A stretch of 64,000 nucleotides of DNA from Pseudoalteromonas haloplanktis ATCC 14393 (GTDB lineage: Bacteria > Pseudomonadota > Gammaproteobacteria > Enterobacterales > Alteromonadaceae): assembly GCF_000238355.1 (NCBI RefSeq), contig NZ_AHCA01000011.1, positions 62,001-126,000 of the forward strand. The letters are read 5' to 3'. The stretch's first letter is position 1; every line of letters begins with the position of its first letter. Under the pieces are notes generated by a model that saw nothing but the letters and a program-made list of their open reading frames with translations, did not search any database and was not told where the DNA came from. Shown piece by piece: positions 1 through 8,579 of the stretch. The position numbers and the translations under genes are program-made.

Positions 1-63
1 CTCAGCTTTTTATTAAATAAATCATTTACATTTTTATCGTCTATCTTTTTACAAGGGTTATCT

Positions 64-1266
64 ATGTCAGCTGATATCAGCGCAGCCACTAATACGTTAA
101 GTACGACCGCTATTTTGTTAGTACTTGCTCTGGGCACTTTTATTTTAGGGTTATCGGAGTTTTCGATGATGCCTATGTTGCCGTTATTCAGTGAAACATT
201 TGCCGCAACGCCAGCACAAAGTGGTTATACCATTAGCGCCTATGCAATTGGCGTCGTGATTGGTGCCCCAGTATTTATGATCACTACAGCTAACATGCGA
301 AAACGCAATGCCTTACTATTGTTTGTGTCGATGATGTTTGTATTTAACGGCTTAAGTGCATTTGCAAATTCATTAGAGCAACTTATATTATTTCGTTTTT
401 TAAGCGGTTTACCCCATGGCGCTTATTTTGCCGTAGCTATTTTATTAGCTGCAGATATAGCACCTAGTAATAAACGTGCTAGTTTCATGTCTAAAGTATT
501 TATGGGGCTGACCATCGCTACGATTGTTGGTGTGCCAATGGTCACCTTAATCGGGCAAAATTTTAGCTGGCGTTATTGTTTAGCAGGCACCGCAGTTTTG
601 GCACTTGTTGCTTTAGTACTTATTGTAAAATATATCCCAAATACAAAAAATGCAGCTCCTTCGTCGTTATTAAGCGAGTTAAGTGTATTGAAGAACAAGC
701 TTGTTTGGTCAATATTAGGCATCATTATTGTTGGCTTTGGGGGCGTATTTTGTATTTATACCTATATTGCAGATACAATTTTAGTGGTCACCCATACACC
801 AGCCTACACCATCTCAATCGCAATGGTGATGTTTGGGGTTGGCTGTACGCTAGGAAATTATGTACTAGGTAAAGCAGCGGATCATTCTCCGCTTAAAACG
901 ACCGGTGCAGCATTAATAGGCGCTATTATTTTTGCTGTAAGTTACGTACTTGCAAGCCAGCATATTTGGCTACTTTATGCAGTCATATTTTTTATTGGCT
1001 TTAGTGTAGGATTGGGCACGGTTATCCAAACTATGTTAATGGACGTATCTCCACATGGCCACGCAATGATTGGCGCACTTGTACAATGCGCATTCAATAC
1101 TGCAAATGCAATTGGTCCTTGGGTTGGTGGCTTAGCTATTGCACAAGGCGCTCTACCGAATCAAACCGGTTATGTGGCAGCTGCTTTATTTAGCGGTGGC
1201 TTTATCATGTGGTTACTCAGTGCATTACAAATGACTAAACGAAAACCGCAATTAGTTGCCCAATAA
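64..1266 (+). CDS. MFS transporter, AraJ-like drug/sugar exporter (DHA1 type)
   Basis: This is a 400-residue inner-membrane protein with about 12 hydrophobic segments, the normal size for a DHA1-type major facilitator. The N-terminal segment reads LGLSEFSMMPMLPLF, which matches the start of TM1 in AraJ/YdhP-like proteins. RFLSGLPHGAYFAVA (about residues 112-126) matches the conserved TM4 region of the same group. Such proteins use the proton gradient to expel small molecules; the substrate cannot be read from the sequence. The ATG follows an AAGGG ribosome site. No regulator gene is next to it inside the window. Family call is firm, substrate unknown. Confidence 0.88.
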   Translation: MSADISAATNTLSTTAILLVLALGTFILGLSEFSMMPMLPLFSETFAATPAQSGYTISAYAIGVVIGAPVFMITTANMRKRNALLLFVSMMFVFNGLSAFANSLEQLILFRFLSGLPHGAYFAVAILLAADIAPSNKRASFMSKVFMGLTIATIVGVPMVTLIGQNFSWRYCLAGTAVLALVALVLIVKYIPNTKNAAPSSLLSELSVLKNKLVWSILGIIIVGFGGVFCIYTYIADTILVVTHTPAYTISIAMVMFGVGCTLGNYVLGKAADHSPLKTTGAALIGAIIFAVSYVLASQHIWLLYAVIFFIGFSVGLGTVIQTMLMDVSPHGHAMIGALVQCAFNTANAIGPWVGGLAIAQGALPNQTGYVAAALFSGGFIMWLLSALQMTKRKPQLVAQ

Positions 1267-1295
1267 ATAAACTACACTCTGCGTATTGGTCGTGC

Positions 1296-1493
1296 TTATG
1301 CTTCTTCATCTTGAAAAATATCTTCAATTGTTAATTTAAATAACCGAGCAGCTTTAAACGCAAGCGGTAAACTAGGATCAAACTTACCTTTTTCAATCGC
1401 ATTAACCGTTTGCCTTGATACATCGAGTAACTCTGCTAGTTTTGCTTGCGTTAAATTATGCTCTGCACGTAACACTTTAAGGCGGTTTTTCAT
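1296..1493 (-). CDS. Small XRE-family HTH regulator (YozG-like)
   Basis: The protein has 65 residues and is essentially one helix-turn-helix of the Cro/C1 type, with the signature LTQAKLAELLDVSRQTVNAIEKGKFDPSL at about residues 14-42 (helix 2, turn, recognition helix; the motif is cited in pieces: LTQAKLAELL, SRQTVNAIEKG). It overlaps the upstream membrane-protein gene by 4 bases (ATGA), so the two are translationally coupled. One-domain regulators of this type usually repress their own operon. A dyad overlaps the -35 box at 1951-1967. The regulator may respond to the state of its membrane partner; that link is inference. Confidence 0.87.
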   Translation of the reverse strand: MKNRLKVLRAEHNLTQAKLAELLDVSRQTVNAIEKGKFDPSLPLAFKAARLFKLTIEDIFQDEEA

Positions 1494-1924
1494 TCCTCTT
1501 CCTCTGTGCCAAGCTGTTTAGTCATTAGTACAACACACACGAAATAAGTTATCCCCATAAACATCACTAAGTGAGAAATACCTTGTCGTAACGAAATGAC
1601 CCCACTCGTTTGCAATACCGAATAAGCTAAGCCGAAAACTAAACTGCCACCTAAGGTAATCGCCATCGCATTTAAATGTAGCCGTTGCTGCAATTCATCC
1701 AAGCCTGATAAATGACGTTTATTTGCCATAATCATCATTATCCCCGCGCATATATTTATTATCACCGCCACTATGCTAAATAATGTATTCGTTTCAGCCC
1801 ATAATGATCCCGGCCCTATTGACGCCAGCGCCAACGTTAAAACCCATCCCAAAGTCCACTTTGCTAAATAAATTGTATTGAGTTTGTTGCGTTGCTTGAA
1901 TGTCAATCCTGTTTGTTGCTTCAT
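1490..1924 (-). CDS. Four-TM membrane protein paired with XRE regulator
   Basis: This 144-residue protein has four clear hydrophobic segments (about 24-43, 48-67, 84-106, 115-136) and a conserved-looking loop GLDELQQRLHLNAMAITLGG between TM2 and TM3. Proteins with this loop are often encoded just before a YozG-like HTH gene, as here, with a 4-base overlap. Its biochemical role is not known. The shared transcript and coupling suggest that the pair works as a membrane sensor or cargo plus repressor. The start ATG has AAGAAGG about 9 bases upstream. The gene is likely real; the function is unassigned. Confidence 0.8.
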   Translation of the reverse strand: MKQQTGLTFKQRNKLNTIYLAKWTLGWVLTLALASIGPGSLWAETNTLFSIVAVIINICAGIMMIMANKRHLSGLDELQQRLHLNAMAITLGGSLVFGLAYSVLQTSGVISLRQGISHLVMFMGITYFVCVVLMTKQLGTEEEE

Positions 1925-1945
1925 GATCCTACCTTCTTAGTAAAG

Positions 1946-1967
1946 TAAACTTGACCAAGTGTTGTCA
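1946..1967 (-). promoter_or_regulatory. Promoter with dyad for the membrane protein/XRE pair
   Basis: On the minus strand TTGACA lies at 1962-1967, with an AT-rich TACTTTAC stretch about 15-18 bases downstream. An inverted repeat, TTGAC-N7-GTCAA (1951-1967), overlaps the -35 box. This is where an autorepressor such as the XRE protein would bind. The dyad is seen directly; its use as an operator is inference. Confidence 0.45.
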
Positions 1968-2143
1968 ATGCCAAACAAAAAGTCAAGCAAGCTTTACACA
2001 AAGTCATGTAAGTCATACATAAAAGTTTAATATAGCGAGTGAACATTAAACTCAGAACATTGTATTAACTTACTGCTTACAGTAGGATTAAACTAAACTA
2101 TTAAGAACACCTCAATTTCAACAATAACAATAATGAGCCCAGC

Positions 2144-5100
2144 ATGAGTAAATCTGTTTTCTTTGTTGGTGAATGGCAAGTAAATCCGGCCACCAATAGT
2201 CTAAGACGAGGCGCGCAACTCAAACAGCTTGAGCCCAAAGCGATGGATGTTTTATTGTTATTATGCGAAAAACAAGGAGAATTAGTTAGCAGTGAAGAGA
2301 TCATTAATCACTGTTGGGCTACGGTCGCGGTAGGCGATAATCCCCTACACAAAGTCATCACGCAATTACGTAAAGCATTTGATGACAAAGCCAATGAGCC
2401 GCAATACATAGAGACAATCCGTAAACGCGGCTACCGCGTTATCGCCAAAATAGATTTCCCATTAAATGAAGAACAAAAAGCAACTCACGCAAAATGGCAA
2501 GGTAGCTCCCCCTTTGTTGGCTTAAGTGCATTTACACCCAATGAAGCGAAAGTATTTTTTGGTCGAACAAAACAAATTACCACGTTGCTACAACGCGTAT
2601 CAGCACAAATAAGTTATGGCCGGGCTTTTAGTTTATTGCTTGGCGCTAGCGGCTCAGGTAAATCATCACTGGTCAATGCAGGTATTTTGCCCGCATTAAT
2701 GAGTGAGTCAGGTTTTGATGGCTTTCGAGTTGAGTCATACTGTCAGCTTGATTTTGCTGATATAACTAAAGGCCGACTATTACTCGATTTAGCCTCTACC
2801 CTACTTGATTTAGAAATAAACGATGCTCCCGTTTTCAGCAACATGAGTGCCGAAACTCTGAGCGAGTTATTACAAAACACACCAGAGCACGTCATTAGCT
2901 ACTGCCAAACGGCTTTAAGTCAGCAAAACAGCGATATTAAACCCTATTTGTTTTTATTTATTGACCGGTTAGAAGTATTACTTTCATCGCCCATTTTTAG
3001 TGAGTCAGAGCGCAGCCACTTTTTATCAATTATAGAGTTACTAGCAACCAGTAACTGCATGATTATATTTAGCGCCTGTCGAAATGACTTTTATCCACAC
3101 GTGGTTAATCAACCCAGCTTAATGGCAGGCAAAGCCAATGGCGCCCACTTTGATTTACTGCCACCAACCCGCTCTGAGCTTAAGCAAATGATCCGCCTAC
3201 CGGCTTTAGCCGCTGGGCTTAGTTGGCAGCTTGATCCTGAGCACCAAACACCACTGGATGAAACTCTCTGTAACGACACCGCCAATAACCCCGATGCCCT
3301 GCCAATGTTGCAATACACCTTGCAACAACTGTACTTACAACGCAGCGAAAACGATGAGTTATTAGTCTCTGAATATCAAGCATTAGGCAACATAGAGGGC
3401 GCAATTGGCCAAAAAGCTGAGCACGTATTTACGCAGCTGCCAAAACAACAGCAAGCACAGCTCAGCATGGTTTTATCAAAACTAATTACCCTGCATGTCG
3501 ATGGTGAGACCCTCACTAGCCGCGCTGCACGTTGGGATGAGCTCACCGATCCTGCACAAATCCAGCTTGCACAAGCGATGGTCGATAGCCGCTTATTTGT
3601 ATCTCACCTTAAAAATAACCAAGCCTGTTTTAGTTTGGCTCATGAAGCACTACTACGTCATTGGCAACGAGCAATCGACTGGGTAAAAGAGCACCAACAA
3701 AGCTTAGCAATTAAAAGTCGCTTACAAATCACCACCGTTCGCTGGTTAAACGAACAAAAGCACGGCGATTATTTATTAGCCCAAGGCAAACCACTGCAAG
3801 AAGCACAAAGCCTTGTTAATAATGCTATGTTTAGCCTCTCCCCTGACGAGCTTAGTTTGATCAAAGCATCAAATAGCCGAGCAAAACGTAAAAAAAGAGT
3901 GTTGCAAGCCACCGCAGTTACACTTATTTTGCTTAGCTTTATTGCCAGTTTTATGAGCGTGCGTAGTTACCATGCAGAGCAAATAGCCCAACAAAAGCGT
4001 TTAGAGGCAGAAAGCCTACTCGGTTTTATGGTCGGAGAATTTGCCGATAAATTGCGTAGCGTTAAACGCATGGACTTACTTGATGGGATTAGTAATAAAG
4101 CGCTGGAATATTTTACTAACCAACAGGATAACGACTCGTTATTTAATTTCACCGATAACCAAGCTGACTTTAACAACCGCTTTCAATATGCACAAACCCT
4201 TGAGGCCATGGGCGAAGTGGCCTATTCCCGCGGAAAAACAGACGAAGCCTTTACCGCCTTTGAAAACGCCCGCATTCGCCTTGAAACATTATTAATAGCA
4301 CAGCCAAACAATTTAGAGCTGCTAACCCTTGCAGGTGCCAATGCCTTTTGGTTGGGCCAGTTAAGTTATGATAAAAATGATTACGTTGCCAGTGAGCCAC
4401 TGTTAAAAAAATACCACGCTTACAGTGAGAGAATGTATTCATTAGCAGCCAATGATTTTAACTCCATTATGGAGCTGTCGTATTCCCATAACTCATTAGG
4501 CTCCCTGTATTTAAAGCAACTCAACTATACTGCTGCAAAGCAAAGTTTTACGAAATCGCTAACCCTGAAAAACAAAGCCCTTGAGCTTAAACCCAATAAT
4601 AAAAACTTATTGCGAGATAAAGCAGATACGATTAGTTGGCTTGCCAGTATTGATGAAAGACTCGGTAATTTGAACGAGGCACTAGCAATGCTTGAACAAG
4701 CCAGTGATCAGCTAAATGCCTTACTTATACAAAAGCCTGATGATGCAAGTATCCTTAGCGACATATTTAATATTTACATGCAACAAAGTTATCTTTTAAC
4801 TTATTTCACAGAACAAAATAACGCTTATTTAAATTCCGAAAAAGCAATGCTTACAATAAGCAAAGCACGTATACAAGACCCTGAAAATGAAAATTTCAAA
4901 CGTAAATATTACACAGCGCTGTCATATCAATTAATGTTACTAGATATAAATAAGACAAGTAATAAAACGGATGAAATTATCAGTTATATTGATAGTAATG
5001 GCCTTTCAAACACAAATGTTGTTAACATGCAAATCAGCTTAATACACTATTTTATCAATCGTGGTAACTTCGAGAAAGCTGAAAGCCTTTTATTTAAAAT

Positions 5101-5392
5101 TGAAAACAACAGTTATTTTAACGAAGCAATTAATGATGCAGCAGAAATAGAAAACAACACTGACCTTATAAAAATATACTTAATAAAAGCAAAACTAGCG
5201 AAAGACAAACTAGCCAAACACGCTTTATGCCAAGAAATTATACACACTATAGAGAAAAATAATAATGGAAGCAAAAGCATAAAGTTAATCTACCCGCTCG
5301 TGCAAGCTTACACCTGCTTAAACAAAACCAATAATATCAGCAGCATCAAAAACAAATTAACCGAGTTAGGTATAACTAACTTTGATCTATAA
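2144..5392 (+). CDS. CadC-like winged-helix regulator with nSTAND NTPase, TM helix and TPR sensor region
   Basis: This 1082-residue single-pass membrane protein has four parts. Residues 1-105 are an OmpR/CadC-type winged helix (ends with IRKRGYRVIAKI). Residues 120-570 are an nSTAND-type P-loop NTPase: FFGR at 138-141, Walker A GASGSGKS at 167-174, Walker B FLFIDRLE at 270-277, ACRNDFYP, and HEALLRHW at 500-507. One hydrophobic helix spans about 586-606. Residues 607-1082 are TPR-like repeats. By analogy with CadC/ToxR, the DNA-binding and NTPase parts would be cytoplasmic and the repeats periplasmic. It probably regulates nearby genes, perhaps the small gene 21 bases downstream. From about 4750 onward the gene is clearly more AT-rich than the front part. 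The architecture is clear; the signal and targets are unknown. Confidence 0.85.
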   Translation: MSKSVFFVGEWQVNPATNSLRRGAQLKQLEPKAMDVLLLLCEKQGELVSSEEIINHCWATVAVGDNPLHKVITQLRKAFDDKANEPQYIETIRKRGYRVIAKIDFPLNEEQKATHAKWQGSSPFVGLSAFTPNEAKVFFGRTKQITTLLQRVSAQISYGRAFSLLLGASGSGKSSLVNAGILPALMSESGFDGFRVESYCQLDFADITKGRLLLDLASTLLDLEINDAPVFSNMSAETLSELLQNTPEHVISYCQTALSQQNSDIKPYLFLFIDRLEVLLSSPIFSESERSHFLSIIELLATSNCMIIFSACRNDFYPHVVNQPSLMAGKANGAHFDLLPPTRSELKQMIRLPALAAGLSWQLDPEHQTPLDETLCNDTANNPDALPMLQYTLQQLYLQRSENDELLVSEYQALGNIEGAIGQKAEHVFTQLPKQQQAQLSMVLSKLITLHVDGETLTSRAARWDELTDPAQIQLAQAMVDSRLFVSHLKNNQACFSLAHEALLRHWQRAIDWVKEHQQSLAIKSRLQITTVRWLNEQKHGDYLLAQGKPLQEAQSLVNNAMFSLSPDELSLIKASNSRAKRKKRVLQATAVTLILLSFIASFMSVRSYHAEQIAQQKRLEAESLLGFMVGEFADKLRSVKRMDLLDGISNKALEYFTNQQDNDSLFNFTDNQADFNNRFQYAQTLEAMGEVAYSRGKTDEAFTAFENARIRLETLLIAQPNNLELLTLAGANAFWLGQLSYDKNDYVASEPLLKKYHAYSERMYSLAANDFNSIMELSYSHNSLGSLYLKQLNYTAAKQSFTKSLTLKNKALELKPNNKNLLRDKADTISWLASIDERLGNLNEALAMLEQASDQLNALLIQKPDDASILSDIFNIYMQQSYLLTYFTEQNNAYLNSEKAMLTISKARIQDPENENFKRKYYTALSYQLMLLDINKTSNKTDEIISYIDSNGLSNTNVVNMQISLIHYFINRGNFEKAESLLFKIENNSYFNEAINDAAEIENNTDLIKIYLIKAKLAKDKLAKHALCQEIIHTIEKNNNGSKSIKLIYPLVQAYTCLNKTNNISSIKNKLTELGITNFDL

Positions 5393-5413
5393 GAAATAAT
5401 AAGAAGGTAATAC

Positions 5414-5785
5414 ATGATAGAAAGTCAAACTTACAATTTTACAGTAAATATTGTACTCGACAGCAATAATGAAGCGATATTTACTTACTTCCAAGATGGC
5501 CAACAAGTATCAGGTGGTGGCACAGTTAACGAAAGAAACTGCCTAGGCATTTATACGTTAAATGAGACAACTTTTGAACAAGGTTTTAAGTTTACTAGAG
5601 CCAAGTTTACTAATATTGAAGGGGAATGTGCTCAAGATTTTAGCTATCTTGTAACTGACGCTGGTAAAACTATTCAAATTTCAGATTCAGATGAAAATAG
5701 CGGCACAGCTTGTATGATTTTCACTGCAAAGTATAACGGTGATAACTATGAAAGCGCCGATCCACAAATCAAAAATGAAGGGTAA
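5414..5785 (+). CDS. Small DP-EP-family-like protein
   Basis: The 123-residue product has no signal peptide and no TM segment. It is acidic and looks all-beta: VNIVLDSNNEAIFTYF near the start, IQISDSDENSG at about 90-100, and a C-terminal SADPQIKNEG. The end closely resembles the DPQIxNEP tail that I remember from the uncharacterised 'DP-EP family', though here the final EP is EG. The start has a good AAGAAGG site. It lies 21 bases after the winged-helix/NTPase/TPR gene on the same strand, so the two are probably co-transcribed, and a hairpin follows it. Function unknown. Family assignment is from memory and tentative; a real gene is likely. Confidence 0.72.
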   Translation: MIESQTYNFTVNIVLDSNNEAIFTYFQDGQQVSGGGTVNERNCLGIYTLNETTFEQGFKFTRAKFTNIEGECAQDFSYLVTDAGKTIQISDSDENSGTACMIFTAKYNGDNYESADPQIKNEG

Positions 5786-5798
5786 AACTAATTTCGAG

Positions 5799-5819
5799 AG
5801 GCTTTGTCACAAAGCCTTT
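5799..5819 (+). terminator. Hairpin terminator after DP-EP-like gene
   Basis: AGGCTTT and AAAGCCT pair around a GTCAC loop, starting 14 bases after the stop codon, and three T residues follow. The short T run makes this a moderate call. Confidence 0.5.
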
Positions 5820-6126
5820 CAAATAAGCTATGTTAAGCAGCGCCATTCTAACAATGAATAAAATACTTCTACCTGTAAACATGCGAGCAGGAAGCAACAC
5901 TAAAACAAGGCATTATTGCTCTGTAAGAGCGAAAAATTAAGCCTGAGCCCAGTCTGCAATCAACAAACCTAAACAAGCAAGATCCTTAGCGTTTGAATGT
6001 TTCAATATTTAAAATAAAACATTACAATTCAACATATTAAAACCAGAAGGTTACCAGAAGGTTTATTTGCATTTTTTTAAGTAAATTTATAGACACCAAA
6101 ACGTATGCGAAAGCGAAGGATCAAAC
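5820..6126. other. Intergenic region, no gene seen
   Basis: This gap of about 300 bases precedes the GGDEF gene. I see no ORF with a credible ribosome site. The one visible oddity is a direct repeat of ACCAGAAGGTT (about 6041-6063). The AAGGA just before 6127 is the ribosome site of the next gene. Confidence 0.5.
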
Positions 6127-7122
6127 GTGTCTAAGCAAACAAACAACAATAACCAAATACTTAGTGTAATTAAGCAATCCGCAACAACTGGTAAAAGCCT
6201 TTCAACCTGCCTCTCTCATTTACAGTTTGGTGCTTTAATTGAATTATTCAACGACACCAGTGAAGGTATTTTTATCATCGATGAGCAAGGCACCTTTGAG
6301 TTTGTTAATCCGATGGCGGCACAACTTTTAGGTAACTCTCAGCAATCATTGATTGGGCAAAGCTTGCTACAGTTTTTACACGAAACTGATCGCGACAAAT
6401 ACATGTATACGTTACTAAACTGGTTAGATATAAAAGATACTCGCCTTAACTTTGGTCCTAATGAAGTAAAAATAAATAAAGCGGATGGCAGTATACTGGA
6501 AGCCGATTTATCTATTTCTAATATGCCAGAAAGTATAGCATCTGCACAAAAACTTTATGTCTGCATTCTACATGATTTAAGTATTCACAAAGCGACATAT
6601 AACAAATTAAAAGTACAAGCATCTACAGATCATTTAACTGGGCTTGCTAATCGTTTCACATTAGATGAATCATTAAATAAATATTGGTCAGAAAGCATTC
6701 AAAGCCACCAGCCATTGAGTAGTATACTCATTGATGTTGATCACTTTAAAAAGTTTAATGATAGCTATGGTCATATTAAAGGCGATAAGTGTTTGCAAAA
6801 AATAGCTAAAGTGATTTTACAATGTATACCATCAAGAGACTGTTTAGCAGCTCGCTATGGCGGTGAAGAATTTGCGGTTATATTACCGCGTTGTAATCGT
6901 GACAGTGCCAGCGTTGTTGCTAAACATATTCAACAACAAATTAATGCCATGACATTTACAGATATTGGCTTACCGCCAGAAGTTAAGATTAGTGTTAGCC
7001 AAGGTATTGCCTGCGAATTTAATAATCAATATCGTACTTGTGAAGCGCTTATATGCGCTGCAGATACTGCATTATATAGAGCAAAGTCAGATGGCAGAAA
7101 TAAAATTAGCATTAGTATTTAG
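6127..7122 (+). CDS. PAS-GGDEF diguanylate cyclase
   Basis: This 331-residue soluble protein has a PAS domain (about 35-155, GIFIIDEQGTFEFVNP) followed by a GGDEF domain (about 163-330). The active-site motif is intact: RYGGEEF with GGEEF at 245-249, and LIDVDHFKKFND supplies the metal ligand Asp. It should make cyclic di-GMP from two GTP in response to whatever the PAS domain senses. The product-inhibition site RxxD is absent: the residues at the expected place (236-239) read SRDC. The start is GTG with AAGGA six bases upstream. It stands alone, with a promoter presumably in the upstream gap. Strong call on domains; the signal is unknown. Confidence 0.9.
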   Translation: MSKQTNNNNQILSVIKQSATTGKSLSTCLSHLQFGALIELFNDTSEGIFIIDEQGTFEFVNPMAAQLLGNSQQSLIGQSLLQFLHETDRDKYMYTLLNWLDIKDTRLNFGPNEVKINKADGSILEADLSISNMPESIASAQKLYVCILHDLSIHKATYNKLKVQASTDHLTGLANRFTLDESLNKYWSESIQSHQPLSSILIDVDHFKKFNDSYGHIKGDKCLQKIAKVILQCIPSRDCLAARYGGEEFAVILPRCNRDSASVVAKHIQQQINAMTFTDIGLPPEVKISVSQGIACEFNNQYRTCEALICAADTALYRAKSDGRNKISISI

Positions 7123-7147
7123 TGCCAAATAGTAATTTAAATAAATC

Positions 7148-8068
7148 TTAGTGTTGCTGTAAGTTTGCTTTAAGCTGATTATAAAGCGTTAAATGGTGCG
7201 GGCGCAAATACGCGTGATCCACCGCTGCTAGCCACTTTATAGCCTGCTCATTATCTGCAGCTTGCCAATTCACCTGTGCCAACCTTAACTTATAGGTTGC
7301 CTTTATAATGTCATCGCTTGGGGTGACCATATTGCCTAATGCTGCAACATAGTATTTATTTGCTTGCTTATACTCTGAGAGCAACTGATAAGTACGAGCT
7401 AAATTGCCTTGCGCTACAATAATTTTATTTTGATGCTGTGTGGGGTAAATCCAGTCAAGTGCTTGCTTGCGGCTCTTTCTAGCATTTTCTAGGTCACCAA
7501 GAGCATGGTAAGCATTTGCCTTATTAGAGTGTAATTCAAAATTGAAAATGGGGTCTTTACTTTTACCAAATTTTCGTTCGGTTTTTAATAGCATTTGGAA
7601 AGCCGTTTCTTTATTACCAAAAACATACTGTAAATTAGCCAACTCCAGTATCCGCATTGGATCTGAAAACGATTCATACATTTGCTGTATATCGTTAAAA
7701 GCTTTGGTTGCATATACTTTTGCACGTTCATTATCATTGTAATAACGTAACATTTTGGCGTAATAAAAATACGTTTGCACTTTAAAAACTTTAGGTAAAT
7801 CATTTCGATCTGCAAAGGGTTCAACAACAAGCTTTAAGCTTGCGTAGTCATTTTTGTCATAGTAATAATCAAATAAATAAGACTTAGCTTTATACCATTG
7901 GGTTGAGTGTAACGCCGATTGCTCGATGACTTCATTTATATAGGTTAAGCACTCTTTTTCGGGTTGCTGTAAGCAAAACTGTTCGTGATCGCTAAAGTGC
8001 TCAGATGAATGAGTTACCTTGGATGTAATGCACATAAAAGTAACTAAAAAAAAGTAAATTTCTCTCAT
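7148..8068 (-). CDS. Exported TPR-like protein
   Basis: The start is placed at the ATG encoding MREIYFFLVTFMCITSKVTHS, which is a good Sec signal peptide. The longer reading frame begins with a TTG at 8167 and has no use for its extra 33 residues. The mature protein (about 285 residues) is made of helical repeats of TPR type (for example YFYYAKMLRYYNDNERAKVY and SNKANAYHALGDLENARKS). It is probably a periplasmic scaffold or sensor. It converges on the GGDEF gene with a 25-base gap. The family is broad and no function can be assigned. The ribosome site of the chosen start is weak, so the start is uncertain. Confidence 0.68.
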   Translation of the reverse strand: MREIYFFLVTFMCITSKVTHSSEHFSDHEQFCLQQPEKECLTYINEVIEQSALHSTQWYKAKSYLFDYYYDKNDYASLKLVVEPFADRNDLPKVFKVQTYFYYAKMLRYYNDNERAKVYATKAFNDIQQMYESFSDPMRILELANLQYVFGNKETAFQMLLKTERKFGKSKDPIFNFELHSNKANAYHALGDLENARKSRKQALDWIYPTQHQNKIIVAQGNLARTYQLLSEYKQANKYYVAALGNMVTPSDDIIKATYKLRLAQVNWQAADNEQAIKWLAAVDHAYLRPHHLTLYNQLKANLQQH

Positions 8069-8242
8069 GAAGTCGAAATGCAGTAAAGCGATATATTGAT
8101 TAAAACATATTTGCTTAAGGATATTAACAAATATTACACGATTATATCGGGAGCTGTGCGCTGGCAAAAGATGATAACAAAGAAGTGATCTGGCAATTTA
8201 AAAATATTTCATAATTACCAAAGAACGGTTTATTTACATACC

Positions 8243-8273
8243 ATGACTGATAAATAAGCTACATATCAGTCAT
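8243..8273. repeat. Perfect inverted repeat, 9-bp arms
   Basis: ATGACTGAT at 8243-8251 is repeated inverted as ATCAGTCAT at 8265-8273, with a 13-base spacer. It lies downstream of the lysine-rich gene (minus strand) and upstream of the TPR gene (minus strand). It could form a stem-loop at the end of one transcript or be an operator for the other. There is no T run after it. Confidence 0.45.
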
Positions 8274-8284
8274 CAGCATGTTTG

Positions 8285-8304
8285 AGTGGCGAAATTACGC
8301 CACT
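8285..8304. terminator. Hairpin overlapping the stop of the lysine-rich gene
   Basis: AGTGGCG (8285-8291) pairs with CGCCACT (8298-8304) around a six-base loop that contains the stop codon of the minus-strand gene. A T run (8304-8309) follows on the plus strand only, where it is the complement of lysine codons. The hairpin probably protects or ends the lysine-rich transcript; a true terminator in that direction would lack its T run. Confidence 0.4.
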
Positions 8305-8453
8305 TTTTTCAGTGCTTTTTTAAGCTTACCAATTTTTGCTTTTTGTTTTGCTACTTTTTCTTTACGTGCGCTGATTTCTTTTTTAATTGATTTCACTTCT
8401 TTTTTAGCAAGTTTTACGTCGTTTTTCTTAGCTTTAGCTGGTTTCTTAGTCAT
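8295..8453 (-). CDS. Very lysine-rich small basic protein (52 aa)
   Basis: Translation from the ATG at 8453 gives 52 residues, 21 of them lysine, plus one arginine and only a few acidic residues. It begins MTKKPAKAKKND and ends KLKKALKKVA. The rest is lysine and alanine/isoleucine/valine in an arrangement that could form one amphipathic or coiled helix. The ribosome site is excellent (AAAGGA six bases before ATG), which argues strongly for a real gene. The composition resembles nucleoid-associated, histone H1-like or ribosome-binding small proteins, but no family is recognised. It is too short to be caught by usual ORF cut-offs. Confidence 0.75.
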   Translation of the reverse strand: MTKKPAKAKKNDVKLAKKEVKSIKKEISARKEKVAKQKAKIGKLKKALKKVA

Positions 8454-8579
8454 TATCTTTCCTTTAAAATAGATGAATCTCGTATTAGTGAGATAGCTAC
8501 AATATTATATAAAAGTAGTAGTTAATAGCCTGCAACCACTTATTCAATAAAAATTCATAAACCAGTAATAAAACTGCAA

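Noticed and set aside
8278..8472. A 64-codon plus-strand frame covering the lysine-rich gene
   Set aside because: It is the antisense of the lysine-rich minus-strand gene, is Phe/Ser-rich, and has no ribosome site, whereas the minus frame has an excellent one.
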